A DNA stretch of 64,000 bases from Pseudomonadota bacterium (GTDB taxonomy: Bacteria; Pseudomonadota; Alphaproteobacteria; Rhizobiales; Xanthobacteraceae), in contig JAEYAW010000013.1 in assembly GCA_023404675.1 (NCBI GenBank), positions 186,001 to 250,000 of the forward strand. The letters are read 5' to 3'. Shown in pieces: positions 26,087-34,686 of the stretch. How positions within the stretch are numbered: the first letter of the stretch is position 1; each line of letters opens with the position of its first letter. The notes under the pieces were generated by a model, which was not told the DNA's origin, searched no databases, and saw nothing but the letters and a program-made list of their open reading frames with translations. Position numbers and translations under genes: made by a program.

Positions 26087-27081
26087 GGCGTGCGTTCCCT
26101 GGTCTGCTGTGCCGGCTCGCCCGCCGGGGTGCGCATCAGCATCTGTCCGATTCTGCCGAGCAATCCCGTGACGCCGCGTGGCGCGAGCAGCACCACGACA
26201 ACCATCAGCGCGCCCAGCCAGCCGATCCAGTATTGCGGGCTGGCGATCGCGAGCCAGTCGCGGGCCAGCGTGTAGATCACCGCGCCGACCAGCCCGCCAT
26301 AGCGTCCACCCGCGCCGCCGATGATCAGCACGATCAGCACTTCGGCGGAGCGCTGGAAGCTCAGCGCTTCGAGCGAGACGGACTGCGTGGTCTGGGCGAG
26401 CAGGCCGCCCGCGCAGCCGGCGAGCATCGCCGCCATCACATAGGCCTGGATCAGCCGCTTGCGGCCGTCGGTGCCGAGCGCGGCCATGCGCAGCGGATTC
26501 TGCCGCAGGCCGCGCAGCGCGTAGCCGAACGGCGAGGCGATCAGGAGGGTGTAGAGCAGGAAGCCGATGGCGGTGACGGCGAGCGCGTAGCCGTAGGCGG
26601 TGTTGCCGAAGATATCGAACTCGAAGATGCCGAAGATCGGCTTCAGCATGAAGCCGGAGAGCCCGTCGTCACCGCCGGTCAGCCAGCGTGCGCGCGAAGC
26701 CGCCTCGTGCAGCAGCAGGCACAGGCACAGCGTGACCATCAGCTGCGTCAGCCCGCCCGCGCGCACGACGAGCGGCGCGGTCAGTGCGCCGACGAGGCCC
26801 GCGAGCAGCGCGGCCGCGACGAGGCCGGTCAACGGCTCCTCCCAGCCGCTCAGCGGCAGCAGCGAGGCGATGTACGCACCGAGCCCGAAGAACGCGGCAT
26901 GGCCGAGCGAGACGATACCGGCGTGTCCGACCAGCAGGTCGAGCGAGATCGCCAGCAGCGCGAGGATCGCGATCTGCGAGAACAGCAGCACCTGATCCGG
27001 TGCGATCCACGGCACGGCCGCGAAGCCGGCCCAGAGCGCGAGTTCGAGCGGAAGCCGTGCGCGGGTCAGAAGCTGCTTCAT
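26083..27081 (-). CDS. Liv-type ABC permease LivM (system 2)
   Basis: 332 aa with about nine helices. The marker LLVGHAGIVSLGHAAFFGLGAY and the coupling segment ALRGLRQNPLRMAALGTDGRK are typical for LivM. The start at 27081 overlaps the livH stop (ATGA); the open frame continues to 27249 but those residues belong to another frame of livH. The C-terminus is short and basic. Confidence 0.94.
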   Translation of the reverse strand: MKQLLTRARLPLELALWAGFAAVPWIAPDQVLLFSQIAILALLAISLDLLVGHAGIVSLGHAAFFGLGAYIASLLPLSGWEEPLTGLVAAALLAGLVGALTAPLVVRAGGLTQLMVTLCLCLLLHEAASRARWLTGGDDGLSGFMLKPIFGIFEFDIFGNTAYGYALAVTAIGFLLYTLLIASPFGYALRGLRQNPLRMAALGTDGRKRLIQAYVMAAMLAGCAGGLLAQTTQSVSLEALSFQRSAEVLIVLIIGGAGGRYGGLVGAVIYTLARDWLAIASPQYWIGWLGALMVVVVLLAPRGVTGLLGRIGQMLMRTPAGEPAQQTRERTP

Positions 27082-27941
27082 GGCCGCGCCACGATTCCCT
27101 GCGGCCGCCAGATCAGCATCGCCAGCACCAGAGCGTAGATGAGGAAGCCGCCCAGTTCGGGCAGGTAATATTTGCCCGCGACATCGACGACGCCGACGAT
27201 CAGCGCGGCGATCAGCGAGCCGGTGACGGTGCCCGGTCCGCCGACGCACACGACGATGAGGAAGAAGGCGAGGTATTTGAGCGGAAAGGTCGGATCGAGG
27301 CCGATCACCGGAATGCTCAGCGCGCCGCCGAGGCCGCCCAGGCCCGCACCCAGCGCAAACGTCAGGGCGAACAGCCGGTCAACCTTGATGCCGAGGCCGC
27401 TGGCCATGTCGCGGTCCGTCTCGGCGGCGCGGATCCGCGCGCCGAACCGGGTCCGCTCGATGCCGAGGAAGATCAGCGCGGCCAGCAGCGCGCCGAACAG
27501 CAGCAGGAACAGGCGGTACGCGCCGACCGCGAGGCCGCCCGGCAGCGTCACCTGTCCTTGTAGAAATGCGGGAAGCGTCATGGGCTGCTGGCCCGCGCCC
27601 CACTGCCATGTGCCGAGCGCGATCCACACATAGACGAGGCCGATGGTGAACAGCACCTGTTCGAGCGGCCCGCGGGTGTAAAGCAGGCGGAACAGGCTGC
27701 GTTCAAGCACCGCGCCGAGAACGGCGGCAACGACGGCTGCGAGCGGCACGGCGGCGAGGAATGGCAGGCCGAGCCTGTTCATCAGCATAACCGACGCATA
27801 GCCGCCGATGGCGGCGAAGCTGCCATGCGCCAGATTGACGATGCCCATCAGGCCGAGCGTGACCGAAAGCCCCACGCTCATCAGAAAGAGGAGCATGCCA
27901 TAGACCAGTCCGTCGAACAGGACGACCGGCAACCCCGTCAT
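27078..27941 (-). CDS. Liv-type ABC permease LivH (system 2)
   Basis: 287 aa, about eight helices. GLVYGMLLFLMSVGLSVTLG and GIVNLAHGSFAAIGGYAS identify LivH. The start at 27941 has a GGAGA site 7 bases upstream; the open frame to 28013 has no such support. It is separated from the binding-protein gene by 121 bases that hold a strong double hairpin (28011-28057). Confidence 0.94.
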   Translation of the reverse strand: MTGLPVVLFDGLVYGMLLFLMSVGLSVTLGLMGIVNLAHGSFAAIGGYASVMLMNRLGLPFLAAVPLAAVVAAVLGAVLERSLFRLLYTRGPLEQVLFTIGLVYVWIALGTWQWGAGQQPMTLPAFLQGQVTLPGGLAVGAYRLFLLLFGALLAALIFLGIERTRFGARIRAAETDRDMASGLGIKVDRLFALTFALGAGLGGLGGALSIPVIGLDPTFPLKYLAFFLIVVCVGGPGTVTGSLIAALIVGVVDVAGKYYLPELGGFLIYALVLAMLIWRPQGIVARP

Positions 27942-28010
27942 CTGGCATGTCTCCGGCTTGATGCGCTCGCGAGGCGTGCGCGGTGGTTTGCAGCAAACGA
28001 TCGAGACGAA

Positions 28011-28057
28011 CACCAGGCCAGAACACCGTGGCAGTCGCCACGGTGCCCGGCCTGGTG
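28011..28057 (-). terminator. Two-tier hairpin between binding-protein gene and livH
   Basis: Two nested perfect 9-bp stems: CACCAGGCC (28011-28019) with GGCCTGGTG (28049-28057) outside, and CACCGTGGC (28024-28032) with GCCACGGTG (28037-28045) around a 4-base loop. It begins 5 bases after the stop of the binding protein. No T-run follows on the minus strand, so partial attenuation or 3'-end protection that favours binding-protein expression is more likely than full termination. Confidence 0.75.
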
Positions 28058-28062
28058 CGAGC

Positions 28063-29304
28063 TTATGAGTTAGGATCGAGCACGCGCTCGAACTTGTCGA
28101 ACTCGATGCAGGCGAGCTTGCCGTTCACCCGCTCGGTGCGGCGGATGTAGACGGTCTGGATGATGTCGCGTTTTTCCGCGCCGATCTCGATCGGTCCGCG
28201 TGGGCTCTCGATGGCCAGCCCCTTGAGGGACTCGATCAGGGAATCGCCGTCGGACTTGCCGCCGGTCTTGCCAAGCGCGGCATTGAGCACGGCGAGACCG
28301 TCATAGGCGGTCATCGCCATGTAATTGGCCGGATAGTCGCCGTAGTCGGCGCGGTAGCCGTCGAGGAACTTCTTGTTGAGCGCGGAATCGTGCGCGCTGG
28401 AATAGTGGTGGCTGGTGATCAGGCCGAGACCGGCATCGCCCGCCGCCTGCATGTAGCTGTCGTCCATCGCCTCGCCCGTAGCCAGCAGCTTGATGCCGGC
28501 TTCCGCAAGACCACGTTCCTTGGCGGCCTTGAGGAAGTTGTTGGGCAGATCGCCCGACGGGAAGAAGAAGAACACCGCGTCAGGCTTCTCGTCGCGGATG
28601 CGCTGGACGTAGGCGGAGAAGTCCGGATTGGCCATCGGCACCCGCAGTGCGTTGACCACCTTGCCGCCTTCGGCCGCGAATGTCGTGGCGAATGCCTTTT
28701 CCGCGTCGATGCCGGGCGCATAGTCGGACACCACGGTGATCGCGGTCTTGATCCCCTGCTTGCCGGCCCAGGTGCCCATCGGCGCGCTGACCTGTCCGAC
28801 GGTGAAGGAGAGCCGGGCGATGTAGGGCGAGCGGCTCGGAATCACCGAGGCGCTGGCGTTGAGGATGAGGCAGGGCGTCTTGGCCTGCGTCAGCACCGGG
28901 CCGATGGCGATGGCGTTGGGGCTGAAGTCGAGGCCCATGATGAGGTCAACCTTGTCGCGCGTGATCAGTTCGCGCGCGAAGCGGGTGGCGAGATCGGGGG
29001 CCGCGCCGGCCGTGTCGCGCTTGATGATCTCGATCTCGCGTCCGCCGACCTTGCCGCCGTTCTGCTTCAGCCAGACGGCCATGCCGTTGTCCATCTGCTT
29101 GCCGTAGTCGGCATAGGGACCGGAATAGGTCACGATCATGCCGGCTTTCAGCGGACCGGTCTGCGCCAGCGCCGGCATCGCCAGCATCGGAGCCGCCGTC
29201 GCACCCAGTGCACCCGCGCCGATCGTGCGCAGCACCGCGCGCCGGTTCACCGCGCCGGTCAGCGGCGACATGTTCAAACCATCCTTCTCAGACCCTGCCG
29301 TCAT
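28063..29304 (-). CDS. Liv-type ABC transporter substrate-binding protein (system 2)
   Basis: 413 aa. The N-terminus carries NRRAVLRTIGAGALGATAAPMLAMPALAQ, a twin-arginine-like signal preceded by about 20 residues, then a Peripla_BP_6 fold (LKAGMIVTYSGPYADYGKQMDNG). The ATG at 29304 has a GAGGGGAG site; a TTG two codons earlier is possible. The family binds small amides, aromatic acids and amino acids. It lies between the glutamine-synthetase-like gene (50 bases upstream) and livH, so its ligand is probably the substrate of the ligase or oxygenase. Confidence 0.93.
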   Translation of the reverse strand: MTAGSEKDGLNMSPLTGAVNRRAVLRTIGAGALGATAAPMLAMPALAQTGPLKAGMIVTYSGPYADYGKQMDNGMAVWLKQNGGKVGGREIEIIKRDTAGAAPDLATRFARELITRDKVDLIMGLDFSPNAIAIGPVLTQAKTPCLILNASASVIPSRSPYIARLSFTVGQVSAPMGTWAGKQGIKTAITVVSDYAPGIDAEKAFATTFAAEGGKVVNALRVPMANPDFSAYVQRIRDEKPDAVFFFFPSGDLPNNFLKAAKERGLAEAGIKLLATGEAMDDSYMQAAGDAGLGLITSHHYSSAHDSALNKKFLDGYRADYGDYPANYMAMTAYDGLAVLNAALGKTGGKSDGDSLIESLKGLAIESPRGPIEIGAEKRDIIQTVYIRRTERVNGKLACIEFDKFERVLDPNS

Positions 29305-29354
29305 ACTCAACTCCCCTCTTCAGATGACGGCAGCGTCGTGCTGCCGTCTGCGGA

Positions 29355-30791
29355 TCAGTACAGATCGAAATATTCCCGCTGCTCCCAGTCGGTCACTTCG
29401 GCCTGAAAGCGTTCGATCTCGGCCTTCTTGATGTGGACGTAGTAGTCCACGAATTCGGAGCCGAAGGCGGTGCGGAAGAACGGATCGTCGTCGAGCGCGA
29501 AGATCGCCTCGCGCAGGCTCTTGGGCAGCAGCGGTGCGGCCGTCTCGTAAGGTGTGTCGGCCGAGGGGCCGGGATCGAGGCCGCTGTCGACGCCATCGAG
29601 ACCCGCGTGAATCTGCGAGGCCATATAGAGATAGGGATTGGCCAGCGGCTCGCCCGCGCGGTTCTCCAGCCGGGAAGCCGGATCGTTCGGTCCGCCGAGC
29701 ACGCGCACCATGACACCGCGGTTGTCGCTGCCCCAGATCGCGCGATCCGGCGCGAGAGAATAGGAGCGGAAGCGCTTGTAGCCGTTGATCGTCGGCGTGG
29801 TGAACACGGCGGCGGCGCGCGCATGCTTCAGAATGCCCGCGAGATAGTTGCGGCCGAACGGCGACAGCGGTTGATCGCCGTCCGTCGGCATGAACAGATT
29901 GGCGCCGCTCGCCGTATCGCGGATCGACTGATGCAGATGCCAGCCGGATGCGAAGGTGTTCGGTATCTGCGGACGGCACATGAAGGTGGCATGGTAGCCG
30001 TGCCGGGCGGCCACCTGCTTCACGGCGCTGCGGAACAGCACCATGATGTCGGCCGGTTCGAGATCTTGCGTCGGCTGGAAAGTGAACTCGCACTGGCTCG
30101 GGCCGAACTCGACCTCCACCGAGCGCAGCGGCAGTCCGAGTGCGATCACGTCGCGGCGGATCACGTCGAGGATCGGCTCGATCTGGTCGTAGCGCTGTTC
30201 GGTGAGATACTGATAGCCCTTCGACAGCAGGCTGACCTTCGGCGGCTCCCCCGGCTGGGTCGCGTGCTGCGGTTCGAGGCGCGGATCTTCCAGCTTGAAC
30301 AGGTGGAATTCGACCTCAAGTCCGGCGATGAAAGCCTGGCCGCGCCTCTTCAGTTTGTCCAGCGCCGCGCGATAGATCTGGCGGCTGGAGAACGGCACCG
30401 GTCGTCCGTCCTGAAAATACAGGTCGCACAGCACCCATCCCGATCCCGGCGACCAGGGCAGCACACGGAAGGTGGTGGGATCGGCCACCATGACGACATC
30501 AGCGGCGCCCTGCATCTCGCGCATGCCGAAGCCGCCGCCGGCGGTGAACACCGGAAACACCGTGCGATGTGCGGTATCCTTGGCCAGCATCGTGGTGGTG
30601 ATCATGCAGCCGCGGCTGAACGCCTTGACCGCTTCGTCCGCCACCAGGGTCTTGCCGCGCAGCACGCCGTGCTGGTCGGCGAAGGAGAGACGGATCGTCT
30701 CGACGCCTTGCTCCTCGACAAGGCGCGCGACGCGGGACGCGGCTTCGGTCTGCTCAGGCGACCAAAGCCCATAACGCTCAACGAAACTCAT
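29355..30791 (-). CDS. Glutamine synthetase-like gamma-glutamyl-amine ligase
   Basis: 478 aa, GlnA superfamily. Visible elements are the N-terminal beta-grasp (VETIRLSFADQHGVLRGK), metal-binding Glu in GLEVEFHLF and VEVEFGPSQCEF, the SGWHLHQSI loop, WGSDNRGVMVRV and RLENRAGEPLANPYLYMA. The type is that of gamma-glutamylpolyamine or gamma-glutamylanilide synthetases rather than the ammonia-assimilating enzyme. It is flanked by a Rieske oxygenase (33 bases upstream) and the binding protein. This recalls aniline-type pathways, where the amine is first linked to glutamate. Substrate not determined. Confidence 0.9.
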   Translation of the reverse strand: MSFVERYGLWSPEQTEAASRVARLVEEQGVETIRLSFADQHGVLRGKTLVADEAVKAFSRGCMITTTMLAKDTAHRTVFPVFTAGGGFGMREMQGAADVVMVADPTTFRVLPWSPGSGWVLCDLYFQDGRPVPFSSRQIYRAALDKLKRRGQAFIAGLEVEFHLFKLEDPRLEPQHATQPGEPPKVSLLSKGYQYLTEQRYDQIEPILDVIRRDVIALGLPLRSVEVEFGPSQCEFTFQPTQDLEPADIMVLFRSAVKQVAARHGYHATFMCRPQIPNTFASGWHLHQSIRDTASGANLFMPTDGDQPLSPFGRNYLAGILKHARAAAVFTTPTINGYKRFRSYSLAPDRAIWGSDNRGVMVRVLGGPNDPASRLENRAGEPLANPYLYMASQIHAGLDGVDSGLDPGPSADTPYETAAPLLPKSLREAIFALDDDPFFRTAFGSEFVDYYVHIKKAEIERFQAEVTDWEQREYFDLY

Positions 30792-30824
30792 TCCGAGATC
30801 ACTCCTGCCCGAGGCCCTGTCCGC

Positions 30825-32183
30825 TTACTCGGCGGCAAGGTACGGGATCTTCTCCGCGATGTCGGCGGGCACCGGCACATTCCAGGGCGCGCCGCGGCGG
30901 CGCTTCACGTCGACTTCCATCCAGTAGGTTTCCCAGCCCTTGGTGGGGCCGATGCCATCCATCGTACCGGGGCCTTGCACGGTTCGTGCCGTCCGCTCGT
31001 CCAGCACCATCAGCGGCGTGCCGCCGCCCGAGGCGACCTCCGCGATCTGCTCGCGCAGGATCTTGCGGTACATCACGATGGCCTTGTCGGACTGGCCGAG
31101 ATGTTCGCGGGTGCGGTTCTGGATCGCTCCCATCGACTCGACTGCCCACTGATCGTGCACGTTGATGTCGAGACCCATGCCGGTGTAGGTCGCGGAAGCC
31201 TGCTCGTTCGGATCGTAGCCGTATTCGTTGGTCTTGTTGCGGCGGGAGACGTAGTCGGGAAGCTCGAACAGTTCGAGCCGCTGCGCGCGCATCTTGTCCT
31301 TGTCGACCGGAGCGCCATAGCTGGTGAAAATCGCGTACCAGTAGCAGTTCTCGTCATCGACCGGAACGTGCCACTGGGTGATGGTCATCTCCGTGCTCAT
31401 CGGGATGACGAAGGCGTGCGGAAACACCTGATTGGTGACGCGCACATGGGTCCGCTCCTCGTCGATCTGGCGCAGCGCGATCAGGCGCATGCCGTATTCG
31501 GTGCGCTCGACATTGATGATCGGGCGGTCGTATTCGCGAAGGATCTTTGTCATCGGCAGGTCGGTGCCGGCAGAGGCTCCGCGAAACTGCTTGCCGTAGG
31601 CCGTCGAAACGTCCTCGTCCTCGAAGAAGCGGTGCAGGAAGGAGGCGTGGGCCGGATCGATGCCGACCTCCAGTGCCTGCAGCCAGTTGCACTCCATCAG
31701 CCCCTTGAAGGCGAAGGTGTAGGCACTCGGCGCCGCGAAGCAGTCGAGCTCGGGAAAGGCGGGCGGCTCGCCGTCTCCGAGATAGGCGAACAGAATGCCG
31801 TTCTTCTCGACCACGGGATAGGCGCGCTGGCGGATGCCCTTGCACAGGCGCGAGCCGACAGGCTCGGCCGGAGTTTCGAGGCACTTGCCTTCGGTGTCGA
31901 ACAGCCAGCCATGAAACGCGCAGCGCAGGCCACCGTTTTCGAGCCGGCCGTAGGCGAGATCGGCGCCGCGATGCGGACAGTCGCGATCGAGCATGCCGTA
32001 GCGTCCGGCCTCGTCGCGAAACAGCACGAAGTCCTCGCCGAGCAGCCGGACCGGACGGATCGGGCGCGGACCGTTGAACTCGTCGACCAGCGCGGCGGGC
32101 TGCCAGTAACGGCGCATCAGCTTGCCGGCCGGGGTACCCGGGCCGATGCGGGTGATCTTGTCGTTGTCTTCCTGACTCATCAT
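30825..32183 (-). CDS. Rieske oxygenase, phthalate 4,5-dioxygenase type
   Basis: 452 aa. The Rieske [2Fe-2S] ligands are Cys69, His71, Cys88 and His91 (CPH...CAFHGW), and the mononuclear-iron motif is EVGIDPAHASFLH at about residue 165-177. The N-terminal TRIGPGTPAGKLMRRYW is typical of the phthalate-dioxygenase group, homo-oligomeric oxygenases fed by an FMN reductase. No reductase gene is nearby. The start at 32183 has GGGAG 9 bases upstream; the frame stays open to 32357 without support. It is the first gene of a seven-gene minus-strand operon and divergent from an IclR regulator. Confidence 0.92.
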   Translation of the reverse strand: MMSQEDNDKITRIGPGTPAGKLMRRYWQPAALVDEFNGPRPIRPVRLLGEDFVLFRDEAGRYGMLDRDCPHRGADLAYGRLENGGLRCAFHGWLFDTEGKCLETPAEPVGSRLCKGIRQRAYPVVEKNGILFAYLGDGEPPAFPELDCFAAPSAYTFAFKGLMECNWLQALEVGIDPAHASFLHRFFEDEDVSTAYGKQFRGASAGTDLPMTKILREYDRPIINVERTEYGMRLIALRQIDEERTHVRVTNQVFPHAFVIPMSTEMTITQWHVPVDDENCYWYAIFTSYGAPVDKDKMRAQRLELFELPDYVSRRNKTNEYGYDPNEQASATYTGMGLDINVHDQWAVESMGAIQNRTREHLGQSDKAIVMYRKILREQIAEVASGGGTPLMVLDERTARTVQGPGTMDGIGPTKGWETYWMEVDVKRRRGAPWNVPVPADIAEKIPYLAAE

Positions 32184-32678
32184 GGCCGCTTCTCCCATGC
32201 ACACGGATATCCCCGCGGAGAGTGGCTCACGCAGGGATTGTCCAACTATCGAACTCAATGACCAGCTTAGAATTGAACCATTCCAGAGGGCAAGACGCAA
32301 ATGGCAGCAAAGCGAGCCCATATTCGCGGCAACGCGTCCGCATCGTGATGGTCTCACCCATAAGTTGCCACATTATTATGAACATTTAGTTCGGTAGTTG
32401 GACAATATGTCCGCTTTCCAATTCGCCTTCCGACTCCGCATTATCGCGGGGCTTCCAAGGCCCTGACGACAAGGCCGCGAGCGCGAACGTCGTGTCAGGA
32501 CGGATGGGCTGTCCGTGTCGGGTCCGTATGTGTGGCGCATTGCAGTTTCGGAGGGTACAGGCTGCGCCAATGACCGCGAGAGACTGTTTGCAACAAATGT
32601 CATTTCCTTGCGTGAGAGCAACGGGCCTTCTACGGTCCGGGCTCTCCAGCCGATGATCCCCCCGGAGTATTCACGCGC
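32184..32678. other. Regulatory intergenic region between Rieske operon and IclR gene
   Basis: 495 bases without a gene between divergent promoters. It is AT-richer than its flanks from about 32255 to 32410. Its main feature is the long inverted repeat listed separately. The part from 32410 to 32678 shows no recognisable element; short open frames there have no family resemblance. Confidence 0.6.
32237..32406. repeat. 24-bp inverted repeat pair (22/24 identical), 122 bp apart
   Basis: The 24 bases at 32237-32260 (beginning ATTGTCCAACTA) match the reverse complement of 32383-32406 with only two mismatches. The left arm is 54-77 bases upstream of the Rieske gene start and the right arm about 275 bases upstream of the IclR start. 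Identity over 24 bases is far beyond chance. It may be a pair of operators for the divergent regulator, bound on facing promoters, or the termini of a 170-bp MITE-like element; no target-site duplication is evident. Confidence 0.7.
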
Positions 32679-33479
32679 ATGCCACGCATCCGACGGTCCA
32701 AGGAGGAGGGAGACCTCTTCCAGAGCTATGGACCCGAGTTTCTCGAAGTTCTCGCGCGTGGTCTGAAGATCATCAGCCTGTTCAACGCCGAGCGGCGGCA
32801 GATGACATTGAGCGAACTCGCAACGCTGGCCGACGCGCCGCGCTCGAGCGTGCGGCGCGTGCTGCTGACGCTGGAGAAACTCGGTTTCGCCGCGCAGGAT
32901 GGCCGCGCCTTTCGTCTGACGCCGCGCATCCTGATGCTGGCATCGGCCTATCTGACCTCGAACGCGATCACCCCCGTGCTGCAGCCGGTGGTGGACCGTA
33001 TCTCCCGGCAGCTTCAGGAATCCTGTTCGGCGGCGGTGCTGGACCGGGACGAGGCGGTGATGGTTGTCCGGGCAATTCCGGCGCGGATCATCACGGTCGG
33101 CATCGAGGTCGGTTACCGGCTGCCGGCCTACAGTTCGGCGGTGGGGCGGGTGCTGCTGGGCGGGCTCGACGAGCCCGAACTCGATGCCTATCTCGCGCGG
33201 ATCGAGCCGGTGAAGCTGACCGCCCACACCGTGACGGACAAGTCGATCCTCAAGGCGATGATCGTCACTGACCGCCGGCAGGGCTACTCGCTGGTGGATC
33301 AGGAGGCGGAAGACGGCTTTCGCTCGGTCGCGGTGCCCGTGTATCGGCACGGCGGCGCGCTGGCCTGTGCGCTTCATGTCGGGATGCACGCCGAACGCGC
33401 CAGCATCGGGCGCGTCCTCGACGAGTTTCTGCCGATCCTGCGCGCGGCCGCCGACGAGGTCGGGCCGCTGATTGTTTAG
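32679..33479 (+). CDS. IclR-family transcriptional regulator
   Basis: 266 aa. N-terminal winged helix at about residues 20-85 (QMTLSELATLADAPRSSVRRVLLTLEKLGFA) and a C-terminal IclR effector domain at about 95-260 (SAAVLDRDEAVMVVRAIP, YSSAVGRVLLGGL, DQEAEDGFRSVAVPV). This subgroup includes PcaR/PobR-type regulators of aromatic degradation. It is divergent from the Rieske operon and its last 4 bases overlap the convergent ubiX stop. It is the likely regulator of the Rieske-ligase-Liv operon and perhaps of the UbiD operon. Confidence 0.93.
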   Translation: MPRIRRSKEEGDLFQSYGPEFLEVLARGLKIISLFNAERRQMTLSELATLADAPRSSVRRVLLTLEKLGFAAQDGRAFRLTPRILMLASAYLTSNAITPVLQPVVDRISRQLQESCSAAVLDRDEAVMVVRAIPARIITVGIEVGYRLPAYSSAVGRVLLGGLDEPELDAYLARIEPVKLTAHTVTDKSILKAMIVTDRRQGYSLVDQEAEDGFRSVAVPVYRHGGALACALHVGMHAERASIGRVLDEFLPILRAAADEVGPLIV

Positions 33480-34063
33480 TCGTCCATTTCCGCATCTTCC
33501 GTCCATCGCCTGACGACCGGAAGATGGATGCCGAACAGATCGAGGCTGCGGCCCACGGTCTGCGTCACCATGTCGTCGAGCGAGGCGGGTTTGGCGTAGA
33601 AGGCCGGGACCGGCGGCATGACGATTGCGCCGCTACGATCCGCTTTCGCCATCAGGTCGATATGGCCCGCATGCAGCGGCGTCTCGCGGAACAGCAGCAC
33701 CACACGCCGCCGCTCCTTCAGACAGACATCGGCGGCGCGCACCACGAGATCGTCGTTGTAGCAGTTGGCGATGCCGCTCAGCGTCTTCACCGAGCACGGC
33801 GCGACCAGCATGCCGATGGTGGCGAAGGAGCCCGAGGAAATCGACGCGCCGATGTCGCGGTGGCTGTAGACGTGATCGGCGAGGTCGCGAACCGCATCCA
33901 GATCCATCGACAGTTCGGCGAGCGCGGTGCGCGCGGCCGCGGGCGAGATGATCACATGTGTTTCGACGTCGTCGACCGCGCGCAACAGTTGCAGCGCCTT
34001 GACGCCGTAGACGACGCCCGATGCGCCGGTGAGCGCGACGATCAGCCTGCGAGGTTGGGCCAA
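33476..34063 (-). CDS. UbiX-family flavin prenyltransferase
   Basis: 195 aa. It makes prenylated FMN, the cofactor of UbiD-type decarboxylases, from FMN and dimethylallyl phosphate. Family motifs: ALTGASGVVYG (FMN binding), SISSGSF, APCSVKTLSGIA, LLFRETPLH and MPPVPAFYAKP. It is the last gene of the minus-strand UbiD operon, 54 bases after the TIGR02444 gene. Its presence next to ubiD and an importer argues for a dedicated catabolic role rather than ubiquinone synthesis. Confidence 0.94.
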   Translation of the reverse strand: MAQPRRLIVALTGASGVVYGVKALQLLRAVDDVETHVIISPAAARTALAELSMDLDAVRDLADHVYSHRDIGASISSGSFATIGMLVAPCSVKTLSGIANCYNDDLVVRAADVCLKERRRVVLLFRETPLHAGHIDLMAKADRSGAIVMPPVPAFYAKPASLDDMVTQTVGRSLDLFGIHLPVVRRWTEDAEMDD

Positions 34064-34117
34064 GTTCCTGTCTCTCCTGGCAACGCTCGGGGGCGTTGCG
34101 TTGATGTCAATCCCGGT

Positions 34118-34663
34118 TCAGGTGCGCAAGGCGGCGAGAAGAGCGGCCGCCGCATCGTCGGCCCATGGCTGGGTCGCGAGCCTGAGCTTGTCAAGCAGCA
34201 GACGCAGATTGCGTTCGGCGGCGTTGGCGGAATCCGGCCCGGCCTGTGACCAGTCGCGCGTGAGCGCGAGTCCGGCGAGTGTATTCAGTTCGAGTTTTTC
34301 CGCGGCCAGCTCGGCGGCCTTGATGCTGTCGCGAAGACCATCCGTTTCAGCCGTCGGCGCGGGATAGGGGCCTTCCTTGAGGCGGCGGCGCAGGATGCGA
34401 AGGCCGCCGACGATTTCGTTGTGCCAGCCATCGACGAGCCCGGACAGGTCGTCCAGCTCCTGCACGCTGATCGCCACGCCGCGCTGGGCACCGAGCCACA
34501 GCACGAACAGCAGGAACGGGATATTCGCCTGCCCCCGGTCCTGAAGATTGAGGCAGGCCTCGCCGACACCGGGACGGCCATAGAGGCCGACCGCGAATGT
34601 CCACAGGGCGTTCGCTGCCGCGAGATCATCCGAGGCAGGCGGCGGCGAACGGTCATGGGACAT
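34118..34663 (-). CDS. TIGR02444 family protein of unknown function
   Basis: 181 aa, soluble, mostly helical. The segments ALWTFAVGLYGRPGVGEACLNLQD and NIPFLLFVLWLGAQRG (partial) match the TIGR02444/DUF2390 family, which has no established role. It lies between ubiD (23 bases) and ubiX (54 bases) on the same strand, so it is co-transcribed with the decarboxylase system. Whether this position reflects function, for example helping flavin transfer, cannot be told from sequence. Confidence 0.85.
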   Translation of the reverse strand: MSHDRSPPPASDDLAAANALWTFAVGLYGRPGVGEACLNLQDRGQANIPFLLFVLWLGAQRGVAISVQELDDLSGLVDGWHNEIVGGLRILRRRLKEGPYPAPTAETDGLRDSIKAAELAAEKLELNTLAGLALTRDWSQAGPDSANAAERNLRLLLDKLRLATQPWADDAAAALLAALRT

Positions 34664-34686
34664 TGCGGAGTTCCTGCGAGTTTCTC

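Noticed and set aside
29433..32261. A 942-codon plus-strand open frame opposite the GS-like and Rieske genes
   Set aside because: It runs antisense through two well-supported genes and shows no family motif.
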